64,000 bases of DNA from Neoceratodus forsteri (taxonomy: Eukaryota > Chordata > Ceratodontiformes > Ceratodontidae): the NCBI GenBank assembly GCA_016271365.2, contig CM057456.1, positions 662,869,501-662,933,500 of the forward strand, written 5' to 3'. Of the stretch, positions 1 to 10,022 are shown one piece after another. The notes beneath the pieces were generated by a model. That model did no database searches. It had not been told where the DNA came from and was given only the letters and a program-made list of their open reading frames with translations. The translations under genes were made by a program, and so were the position numbers. Positions within the stretch are counted from its first letter, which is position 1, and every line of letters begins with the position of its first letter.

Positions 1-94
1 ACAGTACAGGTGGTGGGTGTGGTCTGTGGATCTGTGTGTTTGCCATGTCTGTTCCTGCTCTGCTGTGCACCTGCCCATGTACACTTTGTGCCTG

Positions 95-114
95 GTGTGT
101 GTGTGTGTGTGTGT
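95..114. repeat. GT/TG dinucleotide microsatellite
   Basis: An uninterrupted run of about ten GT dinucleotides is visible. It lies inside the left, 3' part of the Harbinger element and has no evident function. Confidence 0.9.
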
Positions 115-259
115 CTCCATATGACTGTTCACCCCTCCCTGATGGTGTGTTTGTGTGCCTGGTCCCTTCCACTCCCTTGCCGTCATGCACCCTGGTGTGT
201 TACTCTGTGTGCCAGTGGGTTGTGCCAGAACAGTGTTGTGCACATGGCCCTTGACTTAC

Positions 260-1465
260 CTGTGTCATGCATAATGCTCCTCCCGTGGCGGTGTCCTGGT
301 GCAGCTGGGCCTGCCGGATCAGTCGGGGTCCCACCGTCAAGGGGTTGTTCATCACCATCATCACCGGTGCCGCTGGCTCCCTTCGCTGTCCCCCTCCTCG
401 ACCTGAATGGCTATCCCACAGTCTTTGGCCATGTTGTGCAGGATACAACAGGCCAGGAATATCCCACAGGCCTTTGAGGAGCTGTACTGTAGGGCACCGC
501 CAGAGGTATCTAGGCATCGGAAGCGTGCCTTGAGCATCCCAAACACCCGCTCGATGATGTTGCATGTGGCGGCATGCGCCTCATTATATCATTGCTGCGA
601 TGGGGTCATGGGGCACCGGTAGGGTGTGAGCAGCCAGGGACGGAGTGGGTATCCGCTGTCACCTGTGTGGAGATGGTGGAGATGAGTATCATGTTCAAGT
701 CCATATTGCCAATATCCCTGTGTGCCTCTACCATAGCACCTGTGGCATTCCACCCTTGCTTGCGTTTGCAATTCTACATGCATACTCACCCACTAGATGG
801 CCTGTGGGGATGTCCTCACTCTCGAATCGATTGCACAGTGCGGACTGATACCATATAAAGGCATCATGTGCTCCGCCAGGGTGTGTGGCACAGACATTGA
901 TTAGGCGCCCAGTGGCATCACACACCACCTGGCAGTTGACACTGGAATAGCCCTTCCTGTTCCTATATGCAGCCCCATCGGGGCCAGGTGGCATGCGTAT
1001 GGCCACATGGGTGCAGTCTATGGTCCCTAGCATGCCAGGCATACGTGCTCCCCTGTGGAACTCCTGCATGTTTGCTGTACGCTCTGCCGTGGTGCTGGGG
1101 AACTGGATGTGCTCCGCAGCATGTGACAGCAGTGCGCTGAGGAATTGGGTGAGGATGCGTGATGTGGCCGACTGTGTGATGCCTGTGGTGTCCCCTGTCA
1201 GCCTCTGGAAGGTGCCCGTGGTGAGCAGGCACATGCAGGCTGTCACCTTGGTCTCCACCGACAGAGCGTGACTCCGTCGTGAGGGTGCCTGCATCACATC
1301 ACTGCACAGCTCACAGAGCCGTCTCAGTATTGCCCTGTTCAGGCAGTACTGGCCCACGATCTCTACATCTGTTTACAGCTCAAAGCTGATGCGGGCACGG
1401 TACTGCCTGTTGGGGGCGTACCGCCGACGGGCCCTTCCACGGCCACGTCCCCCTGCAGCATGCAT
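260..1465 (-). pseudogene. Harbinger (HARBI1-like) DDE transposase, two in-frame stops, one intron
   Basis: This encodes a nuclease of the PIF/Harbinger family, which cuts and joins transposon ends in the nucleus. Reading from 1465 down, a basic Arg/Gly-rich N-terminus is followed by the family's typical N-terminal block (about 1375-1290). Next come the first catalytic Asp in GTIDCTHVAI (about 1050), the HDAF block (about 870), GDSGYPLRPW (about 660) and the YNEAHAAT..IIERVFGMLK block with the catalytic Glu (about 580-520). A consensus intron joins cleanly: donor GTGAGT at 789-784, acceptor CACACAG ending at 663, restoring the GDSGY motif. A second consensus donor, CAG|GTAAGT, lies at 259, so another exon probably follows beyond it. 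An in-frame TAA (1375-1373) and an in-frame TGA just before YNEAH (a likely CpG-decayed CGA) break the protein. The family call is firm; the copy is inactive as read. Confidence 0.88.
663..789 (-). other. Intron of the Harbinger transposase
   Basis: This 127-bp segment starts with GTGAGT and ends with CACACAG on the minus strand. Removing it joins GHLVG to DSGYPLRPW in phase, exactly the order expected in Harbinger transposases. Read through instead, the frame runs into unrelated residues and a stop. Confidence 0.8.
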
Positions 1466-2320
1466 TCTCACCCCCCTCATTACAGCTTCCATGTGGAAGC
1501 TGGCACTGTCCATCTCCCTGGCTTGTGGCCCCGGCTGATGTTGCTCTGTTACCCCCGCTCTCCTGACTGCTACCTCCACTGCACCTGGTACACCTACTGG
1601 CCTCTGCACTCTGTGGCCCCATACACCTTCCCTTGCCCCTCTTCTGTCCTGTGCACCCTGGCCTGCACTGTATGTAACTCTGGCCTTCTCTGTCTCTCTC
1701 TGCCTCATGTGTCTTCCCTGTTGCGTTCTTGTGCCTCTTCCTTGAGCCTTTTTATTTTGGCTCATTTCCGCTGGGGCGCAACTTCCGGCTGTTCGGCTCT
1801 TGCACATTGCGCAAGTCTTTGAATATCGCATTGCGCTCTTTATGCATGGATCCACCCTCTTCGGTTGCACATGCCTTCATTTGCATTGCGCTGTTGCTCA
1901 ACCTGTTTTTGGTGGCACAACTGCCTCCTGCTGAATATCGCAGAATGGCGCACTTTCGGACTTGCGCATGCACAACCCTATTGCGCATGGCGCATCCCAT
2001 TTGAATATCCGGCCCAATGTGTTTATTCTTAGAACAACTACTAATATCTTCCAACAATTTCCAAAAATAATCTTTTATGATAGTGTCATAATGCTAGAAA
2101 CTACATTTTGAAAGTTGTAAGATTTGAACACTTAGCAGTTCTCCTGTATTGCTACTTGCATATACATGTCCATATAATATTTTAAAAATAACAGGACTTT
2201 AAAAATGCAATGAAACATTTTATATTTTTATATGGATATATTGTCATTGTAGTTCTATATTCACAGTATATATCTACTTGGCACCACACACACACACTCG
2301 CACACTCTCCAAAGCTTATG

Positions 2321-2344
2321 GCTGCAGTGGGTGGAGCCCTGCAG
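2321..2344. repeat. 24-bp exact repeat, copy 1
   Basis: The 24 bases beginning GCTGCAGTGGG and ending GAGCCCTGCAG recur without mismatch at 21861-21884. Flanks beyond the 24 bp do not obviously align. This may be the shared terminus of a dispersed element, but no family is recognised. Confidence 0.7.
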
Positions 2345-2363
2345 CTGTTTTGGGATCATAGCA

Positions 2364-2399
2364 AAAAAGGAGCTGACTGGATACTGTTAGCTCCTTTTT
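2364..2399. repeat. 11-bp stem hairpin
   Basis: AAAAAGGAGCT at 2364-2374 is the exact reverse complement of 2389-2399, with a 14-base spacer. It sits in a cluster of small inverted repeats (2321-2446) that suggests a short fold-back element. Confidence 0.7.
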
Positions 2400-2420
2400 C
2401 TTTGGAGTTTCAGTAGTGGA

Positions 2421-2438
2421 GGTGGATGTACATCCACC
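2421..2438. repeat. Perfect 18-bp palindrome
   Basis: GGTGGATGT is followed directly by its reverse complement. The flanks GTAGTGG and CCACACTAC extend the symmetry imperfectly. It lies next to the hairpin at 2364-2399. Confidence 0.75.
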
Positions 2439-2446
2439 ACACTACT

Positions 2447-3560
2447 TTGTTTGGTGGCCGGAACACGGCACTGTCCACCATGTCCAATATGGCCCCTGGT
2501 GCTTACTGCACATGTTCAAGTTCCCATGCATGTGCAGATAACTCAGGCAGCCATCTTGGGCACTGTCTGCAATGTCTGGCATTCCAGAGTTGCTGGACCT
2601 GCCCCCATAAGTTGCAGCCATGCTGACTCTGGCCAGAATGTGCTTATTAGAGAAGTTACAAGATCTTTCTCTCAGAGATTCCTGGAGAAATCCTCTACTT
2701 TACTTCCTTAATTTTGGCTCAGGCCAAGTCTTCAAAACTGCTGTTCACATTTTAAATGGTTGATGGCCTTCTGTTAGTTTTTTTAATCAAACTTTTTCTC
2801 ACCACCCAGCTCACCCAATGGCACCCCCCAGCCTTCCCCCTGACCTTCTCATGGATGCTCCAGTTATGCACCACTTGCCTAGGGCCACAACAGTGGTGGG
2901 TGACCTGCCACATTGGTCATTCATGGGCCTGCAGGGTGTGCTAGCTAATTCTGGACATGGACTTTTTCCTGCAGCTCCTGGGTTTCTCTCTGAGGTGCCA
3001 GCATACAATGATGTGCATGCATGCCCACAGAGATATGCATATGTGCTTGGTTTCCTGTGTCTACCCCTCCCCCATCTGTGTGCTCCTGCTGTGCTGCCAG
3101 CTGGCTTCCTCTGGGTGGCAGTTAAGGAGGGAAACATGGTAGCCTTCAGTCCTCAGATGTCTGATCCTCCCTCCCTGACTGGCCCCTGAGTGACCCAAGG
3201 CTGTCCATGGACATGGGTGACCATGGTAGTGACCAGCAGTGCTACTGCTGGGCTGCCTGGCCAAAGCCCCTTTGGCAAGATCTGGTCTTACGGACAGCGA
3301 AGTGCCATCTTTTCAGCCACTCACCTGCACCTAAAGTTGCCTTTCATAGGACCAATCAGCTCATCACTGAGGAGAGTTCAGAGCAGAACAATAGCATGCA
3401 ACAGTTCCTGTGTAATAGTTAAGTCCTCACTCTGCAGATATTGAAAAAGTCAGAAACAAGCAAAAATCAATATGCCAATTTATTTAGTTTTTGTTGACCG
3501 GGTAAATGCACTAGACAAATTCTGCCTATTTCCAGGCATGACCCGGGGGAGGGGGATACA
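2447..3560. other. Unassigned stretch
   Basis: Several overlapping frames lie on both strands here (for example 2818-3189 plus and 2811-3137 minus). None has a recognisable motif, initiation context or partner exon. I see no gene. Confidence 0.5.
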
Positions 3561-3578
3561 GATAAATGCCAACTGACC

Positions 3579-6077
3579 TTGAACCAGATTAAGCTGTTGG
3601 TGGCATTCTTAGTGAATGGGGGAAATTTGGCCAGGGCACCAGGGAAATTCCCCTGTTGTTTGGTAGGGGGAGCTGCTGTTCTCATGGCCTTCATGTCAGA
3701 TGGACGTCAGTCTGCTGGTAGCCCTGTGGGTGAGCAGATCTCCCTCCCTGCATGTCCAGCTGAGGAGATACTGTTTGCTACTCATGATTCTGTGGAGAAG
3801 GCATTGTGTAATGACCTGAATGCATCTACTTGCGACGTTGTTGAAAAAGGCGACATTTCTCTACAGTATGCAGCACCTTCGGATGTTGCATGGCTCCAAA
3901 TAATTCGTAAGTCAACCTCATGTATGTTCTTTCCCTTTTGAACCACGGAGGATCCTCAGCCTTACCCAGCACGACAGCTCTTTCTGTACCACTTCCTGAT
4001 TTTCCTATGCCTGCCGCTGGGCTGCCCTCGAGTACCGCACTGTCATCTGTTTTGGATTTTCCTCTGCATTCGGCATCTCCTGCTGCAGTCCCTAGGGCAG
4101 AGCTCCCTTACACTGCTGTTTCTGGTGATCAACCACAGTCAGAGCTTTCTAGTGGACTTTTGCAACCGAATTTGCATTTGCTGGCTTCTGATAAGGTGGA
4201 TCCCCTAACGTGTTCTGCTCTCAGTCCTGCTTTGCCTCCCGACCTCTCTAACCAAGTGAGTACTGCTAATTTTACCACTGGAACTGTTTCTGTTATGCCT
4301 TCCCTTGGGTAGTGTGCGACTCCTCTGGCTGCTTTGCTTTCTGGACTTATCTCTCCTGTTTTGTCAGCTGATCTTGAGTTGTGTTTACAGCAGGCAGGCT
4401 GGCAGAAGATGCCATCTGGAACCTAGCTACCGGATTCTACTTATAGCCCCTTGCTAGGTTCCCCTGAGAGGGAAGCTCAACATATGCAGGAAGGGACTCA
4501 GGCTTCTTTTACTACTTCTTCTGCCCATTTTGATCATGTTTCTGCTTCTTTCACACAGAATGCTGCCATCTCTGACATGCCCTCTAAGGTTTCTCTACCT
4601 CCCCTTCCTATAGAACTGGATAAGGGCTCAGGTGATGAAGGGCCTAGTACTAGACCTGGTACATGCAGAGACCAAATGGATCATGACTTACCCAACCCTG
4701 CGGAGATGGCGGCTGAATCTGCTAAATATACCTAGGCCTCTGTTAGACAAAAAGATGCCTTTACTTCGCAACCCCTTCCCACACAATGTCGGAATGCTGT
4801 GCGCCTTCAGTATTTGGGAGGCTTGGAAGCCCCACTGGATAGGCTTTATGTGGGTAGAAAGCTGTTTAAAGACTCTCTGGGTTTCTTTTCCAACAAACTT
4901 TATGCTCTCATACATGCATATGGTGATACAATGTATGATGTGAGCTTCAAAACCCCTCAAGGTCTCGAAAGGTTTTGGATGAAGTATGAAAAGCTTAAAA
5001 CCTCTGCTTTATGGTTTCACTTTAGAGCTATACCCCTGACTAAACCTGAGATATGGTTTGTCACTGTTCTTTTTTGGAATGAATGTGTTGCTGTGCATGG
5101 TGTTTCCCATTGGCTCCAACAGCATTGTACTCTTTTAGGCCCTCCACAGCCCATTTTGGATGATGAACATATCTGGACAGGGGGTTGGAAATACAAAGTT
5201 AGACTTAAATCTACTACTGCTGGTCCACAACATCTTCCCAGTTGTTGTTTTTTTTGGGCTGTGAAAGGGGTCATTGTTTTTATGTAGGCCAACCTAAGAT
5301 TTGTTTCAAATGTGACTCTTCTCTACATTTAAGTTCCACTTGTGATAGGCTGCGCTGCAATTTATGTTTGGAGTTTGGGCATTCTAATTCAGTTTGTCAG
5401 AATGAGATGATGTGTAACTCATGTGAGGAACGAGGTCATACCTACCGGTCCTGCCCTTTGGCCTCTCACAATAGGTCTGACCAACCTTGTCAGGATTCTA
5501 TTATTGTAGAGGCACAGAAAAGAAGTTTAGCTTCTCAGGAGGCCTTACATGTCACCTCATCAGTTGACACTTTGCATGTTGAAACAATTGAGATTCCTTT
5601 GAATGCCCCCCCCAACTGCTTCCCTACCCCTCCTCCTGTACAATCTTCTTTGGCTCCTATGCAGCAGGATTCAGGTGACATGAACTGCAGCACTGACTCG
5701 CCCCAGTCTTCTTCCTTGACCCCTCCTGGCATAGTCCTCCCCCCTCTATGGAACCTCCTGGCATAATGCCTCCCCCTGCTTCAGTTGTAGCTCCTAGAAA
5801 AAGAACCTTGAAACAGTCCCAATCCCGCCCTGAGAGGGCCAAATCTGCTGCATCTCCCACTAGTATTCCTGTCCAGAATAAATTTGACCCTCTATCAAAA
5901 TTACAGTCTGGCTCTGATTTGGATGAGGATTCTGCATCTTCCTCTACAGTCTCTTCACAACAAGTTTTTTCCTCAGATTCAGATGGTGATTTGATGCCTA
6001 ATCCATCCCAAAAGTCCCAAAGGGTCACTAGAGGTTGTTCCACATGTAAGGGCACTAGGCGTGGTAAGGTTTCTTGA
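3579..6077 (+). pseudogene. Tx1 LINE ORF1 (nucleic-acid-binding protein), broken
   Basis: The first third (3579-4730) is rich in Ser, Pro and Ala and shifts frame repeatedly. About 4790-5280 reads as the folded middle region, with a long conserved-looking stretch ending in Gly-Cys-Glu-Arg-Gly-His. From 5300 to 5470 three cysteine/histidine clusters follow: CFKC..H..C, CNLCLEFGHSNSVC and CNSCEERGHTYRSC. These are gag-type zinc knuckles, which in Tx1 ORF1 bind RNA in the retrotransposition particle. A low-complexity acidic and Ser-rich tail ends at 6077. At least three frame changes (near 4310-4450, 4740-4800 and 5740) disable it. The knuckle identification is firm; the start is not. Confidence 0.75.
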
Positions 6078-6129
6078 CTGATTCTTCCTGTTTGACTGTT
6101 TTTCTACCCTTTTCTACCATCTGTTTCTT

Positions 6130-6830
6130 CCTTACGGATTGCTTCTGTTAATGTTAACAGTATAAAAAATGCTAAAAGGAGGCTTCTTTCATTTTCTGTC
6201 CTACTCGACCTAGGTTTTGACATTATATATTCTTGCGAGATACAAGACTTAATACTGCCTCCCTCATCACTGCTGCACATAGGTTATGGTGCTGGGGTCC
6301 TTCATACTTTTCCTATGGTACTGCTGTGTGTGAGGGGGTGGGAATTTTTTTTTGTGGGGATCATTGCCGTATTTCTAAGAGCACAGATATTTCTCCTTGT
6401 AGAGTGTTCCTTTTGGATGTGTCATTTTCTGGTGCCAGCTGGAGACTTCTTGTCATCTATGCCCCACAAACCAAGAAAGATAGAGTATGGTTATTTAATT
6501 ATATCTGTCTTATTTGTTTACTGCTAAGCATATTATTTGGGCCGGGGATTTTAATTGTGTAGTAGATAAACAGGATAGAGAGGCTAAAACACATAAGGAC
6601 TTTTGTGACACTAACTGTCTAAACAGTATTATCCTAAAAGCTGGGCTTTCAGATGCCTACAGGACAGTCCATCCTACTGACAGACGTACTTTTTATAAAG
6701 GTACTCTATCTACCAGAATTGATTTTGTTTTTTTCTCCCGCTTTGTCAAGGTTTATGATGCTTGAATTTTGCCCTTGGAAATATCTGATCATGCTGTTTT
6801 ATCTGTGACAGTCAGCTTAGATGACCATTT
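6130..6830 (+). pseudogene. Tx1 LINE ORF2 endonuclease domain, frameshifted
   Basis: This is the N-terminal apurinic/apyrimidinic-type endonuclease of LINE ORF2, which nicks target DNA to prime reverse transcription. It opens with ASVNVNSIKNAKRR (about 6145), the usual start of this domain. It contains IWAGDFNCVVD (about 6535; catalytic GDFN) and ends with LEISDHAVL (about 6775; catalytic SDH). Frame changes near 6240, 6330 and 6510 and a stop at about 6765 break it. Reverse transcriptase follows directly. Confidence 0.78.
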
Positions 6831-9527
6831 TCCCATTGGTAAAGGTTACTGGAAGCAAAATAACACTCTGTTGACTTCTTCTTCTAATTGCTTTGAAATT
6901 AGTGAATTCCTGAAAGCTAGGATATCTATAGCATGTTTACAACATGATCTTAGTCTCTGGTGGGTGGAAACTAAAGTGGGTTTACATTCTTTGCTGAAGA
7001 AATTGGCTTGTTCCACACATACTCATCAATATCAGAAATATCTCACTCTTCGGACACAGTTGGCTAAACTGTATTCATTCATTAATGACAGTTCACCTGT
7101 CAATCATAGTTGTATAGCTAATATTAAACAGGAAATGACTGCTTTGCAATATTCTAGAGCTTCTTCTTTGTTGCATGAGTATAGAATCTGTACACCAGGG
7201 AAATTTTCATGTGGTGATGTATTTGCCAGTTGCAAAAAGAGACTGGAGACTAGGATCATGACATCTTTATCTACCCCACATGGTGGCATTGTTATGGATT
7301 CCCAGCAGATTTTGGGTATTGTACAGCACTGTTTACAGGGTGTACATGTCAGAGTGGATGACTCTGATGCTGATATACAAAGTTTTTTAGATACTATACC
7401 TTCTCCTGTTTACCCATCTGAGTTTAAGGATTCATTGGTATCCCTCATATCTCGACTTGAAATTATCACTGCTGTGAAGTCCTTGAACAGTAATACTGCA
7501 CTTGTCTTAGATGGTCTAACTATTGAGTTCCATAAACATTTTCAAACTAGCCTGGTAGATATTCTTTTTACTGTTTATAACTGGATGCTGTCCTCCTCCA
7601 CAGTTGATTTTCATTTTTGCACTGCTATCCAGATTTTTTATATAAAAAGGGAGTGAAGAGTGATATTTGTAATTGGAGGCCTCTGAGTCTTCTTAATGTT
7701 CACTTCAAAATCTTGATGAAAGTTTTGGCCTTGAGACTAGCTTCTGTATTCCCTTACCTAATAGCATCAGTTCAAACCTGTTCTGTTCCTGGTCGTAATA
7801 TGTCGGATAATTTATTGCTTATTAAGGAATTGATTGAGCAGGGCAAGGATGACTTATTGCATGGGTATCTTCTTTCCCTTGACCAGGAAAAGGCTTTTGA
7901 CAAAGTTTCTCATATATTTTTGTTCAGGGTTTTGGCTCACTATGGTATACCCAAACTGTTTTGTACTTGGTTGTCTTTTTTCTGTAATGCTGCTACCGTT
8001 GTTCTCCTGGTTAATGGACATTTGGGCTCATATGTGCAGATCACACTAGGGGTTCATCAGAGCTGTCCACTGAGCCCCCTAGTTTATGTTTTCTGTTTGG
8101 ATTCTCTGATACGCAGTTTGCAACAAATGCTTCTTTTTCGTGGGTTTCGTCCGATACATGCGATTTTGATATTAAAGTAATAGCTTATGCTGATGATGTG
8201 TGTCTAATTACACAGGATGTTCCTTCAGCTTTAGACACCCTGGATGTTGTGCACACTTATGTGGGTGTAGCTGGAGCTTCTTTGAATAACAACAAGAGTA
8301 CCAGGTATATACTGAGTCCATCTACTGCTGTTGTACACAATATTAAGGGAATCTCTGTTTCTTGTAATGATTTGACTATATTGGGTATTTCTTTTGGTAG
8401 GGGAGACAACTCTCTGGTCAACTGGACTACTAAATTAGACATTGGAAAACATAAGGTTCTGCTCTGGAAATCTTGGCATCTGACCAAGAAGAAGAGGGTA
8501 TTCTTACTAAAAACATTTTTTTCCAATTGTTTTGTATCTTAGCATGGTTTATCTGATTCCCACTTTGTTAGAGGTGGTTTTATTAAGTTTGCTTTTTCAA
8601 ACCATATGGGGCAGTAGGTTGAATCCCATTAAGAGGGAGATATTATATTTACCAGTGAATAAAGGCAGTTGTCCCTTGTAAATCCCATGAATAATTTTTT
8701 TTAGTATATTTTTTCATTATAATTTATGGAACCTAGATGCTCCTTCCTCGTCACTATGGGCCCTTATGACATTTAGCTGGTATAGGCCTTTTTTTCTCAG
8801 CTGGTCTAAAACAGCTAGTCTTCCTAATAGCTTTAGGTCTGCTCCACATTTTTTCAAACCAGTCCTTTGTAAATTGAGAAAATGGAAGTTGTCCCCTCTA
8901 CAAATCATTGGTAAACCATGAAAGGAGGTATACAGGATGGTACAAATACTCCATTATGTTTCTGTCCCTACCTTTGGTGGCATAGCCGGTACTTTTCACA
9001 AGTGTATAATTCAAACTTTGTTGGATGTTCGAACCCCTTCCCCCAGGATGTGGGATGTGGTCTGGTTATGCTGCCATGGTAGGCTCCCAGTTTGGAATAA
9101 TGCGAAACATGAGTGTTTCTGACCGTACTTGTCCTTAACTGTCGTGTACTGGCGAATTGTAAACTGTGGAACATTTTTTTATGTCTTGTCCCTTTGCTGT
9201 AAATTTTTGGCAGTTATTGTCACAAAAATGGGGTGATGCTCGATGGCAACAAGTCTCTTATCCAGAATTGATTGGGGGGTTTTCCTTACAGTTTCATGAT
9301 TTAGATAAGGGCACAATGAGACTTATCTTTATATGTATAAAATTCATTTTATGGCAATGCAGATGCAAATTTCTTCTACAGCAAATTGAGACTACTTCTT
9401 TACAGATTATCCAGTCTATTGAACATGACTTACATTTACAGTTTTTGCATGATAGACAATTCTATTCGGACTCGGTTTGGAAACCTAGATCGTATGTTGT
9501 ACCCTTTTTGAAGAATAAGACTGGATA
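6769..9527 (+). pseudogene. Tx1 LINE ORF2 reverse transcriptase and C-terminus
   Basis: This continues ORF2. The linker 6769-7430 leads into RT motifs: a degenerate version of the usual KSPGPDG block at about 7495, then NWRPLSLLNVHFKIL (about 7665), LLSLDQEKAFDKVSH (about 7870), GVHQSCPLSPL (about 8050) and the catalytic YADD in IAYADDVCLI (about 8187). The YADD box is in a different frame from the preceding block, so a frameshift lies at about 8175. The C-terminal part includes a Cys/His cluster around 9120-9190 (EHFFMSCPFAVNFW), typical of L1-group ORF2 ends, and stops at 9525-9527. The copy is non-functional as read. Confidence 0.82.
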
Positions 9528-9775
9528 GATCTTGCCCCTTTTTTTTCTCTCCCTGACTGTTTCTGTTCATGTTTGGGTTACTGGATCTTTAGTTTTTTTG
9601 CTTTGTTGGGGAAGGGGAGGGATGCAGTTTTCTTCATGATTTATGTTTTCATGCTTTATTTTCTTGACTATTGTATGAATATTTTCTTCTCAAAATGACT
9701 TATACATTGTTCTTTGTCATAATTGTATCATTGTGCATATTTTTCTTTTTGTTTTTGAATGTTATAGCAAAAAAT

Positions 9776-10022
9776 CCCCCTACTCTTTTCGAGAAGTGCC
9801 ATGGGATCTTTAACATCCACCCGAACTACCACCAAAACAGGCAGATGGGATCTCGGTTTAAAATCTCATCCAAAAGACTGCACCTCAGGAATGCAGCTTC
9901 CCCTCATGCTGCAGTAGTGGGATTTTTAATCCATGTGCCTGATGTGGGGATAGAACCCACAACCTTCTGATCTCCTGGCCTCAGAGGTGAGTGTGCTACT
10001 TGCTGAACCACTGACACTGGTA
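9776..10022 (-). mobile_element. tRNA-derived SINE, minus strand
   Basis: Read on the minus strand from about 10022, the head resembles a tRNA promoter: a box A-like GTGGTTCAGCAAGTAGC and a box B-like GGGTTCTATCCCC, spaced as in tRNA genes. Downstream comes a body with GTGCAGTCTTTTGGATGAG and AAACCGAGATCCC, which resembles a SINE body I recall as widespread in sharks, fish and amphibians. It ends in a T/A-rich tail at about 9776. It abuts the 3' end of the Tx1 LINE, in opposite orientation. RNA polymerase III would be the expected transcriber; a real tRNA gene is excluded because the cloverleaf is degenerate. Confidence 0.72.

Larger units (their letters stand above)
1..2015 (-). mobile_element. 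PIF/Harbinger DNA transposon, cut by the window start
   Basis: The element carries a minus-strand HARBI1-like DDE transposase (see the pseudogene entry) and ends on the right with a terminal sequence reading ..TTTGAATATCCGGCCC, next to AAT. The last 180 bp (about 1836-2015) match the ends of two large fold-back elements at 31529 and 41471, which carry clear 3-bp duplications as expected of this superfamily. The left terminus lies outside the window, so the full length, the other duplication and the second (Myb-like) protein gene of the superfamily cannot be seen. The matching termini strongly suggest one transposase family mobilised all three copies. The superfamily call rests on the transposase motifs; the right boundary rests on homology to the other copies. 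Confidence 0.85.
3560..9770 (+). mobile_element. Tx1-clade LINE (L1 group), decayed
   Basis: This is a non-LTR retrotransposon with the order ORF1 (zinc knuckles), apurinic-type endonuclease, reverse transcriptase and C-terminal zinc region. The block LLSLDQEKAFDKVSH, the NWRPLSLLN and CPLSPL motifs and the spacing of ORF1 knuckles are characteristic of Tx1-like elements of fish and amphibians. Many frameshifts and stops break both genes. The 5' limit is uncertain (3560 is the start of continuous reading); the 3' limit is placed before the reverse-oriented SINE. Presence of this clade is one reason to think of an amphibian genome. Confidence 0.82.

Noticed and set aside
9940..10022. Possible functional tRNA gene on the minus strand
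   Set aside because: Box A and B resemblance is clear, but the acceptor stem and cloverleaf do not form and a SINE body follows; it is a SINE head.
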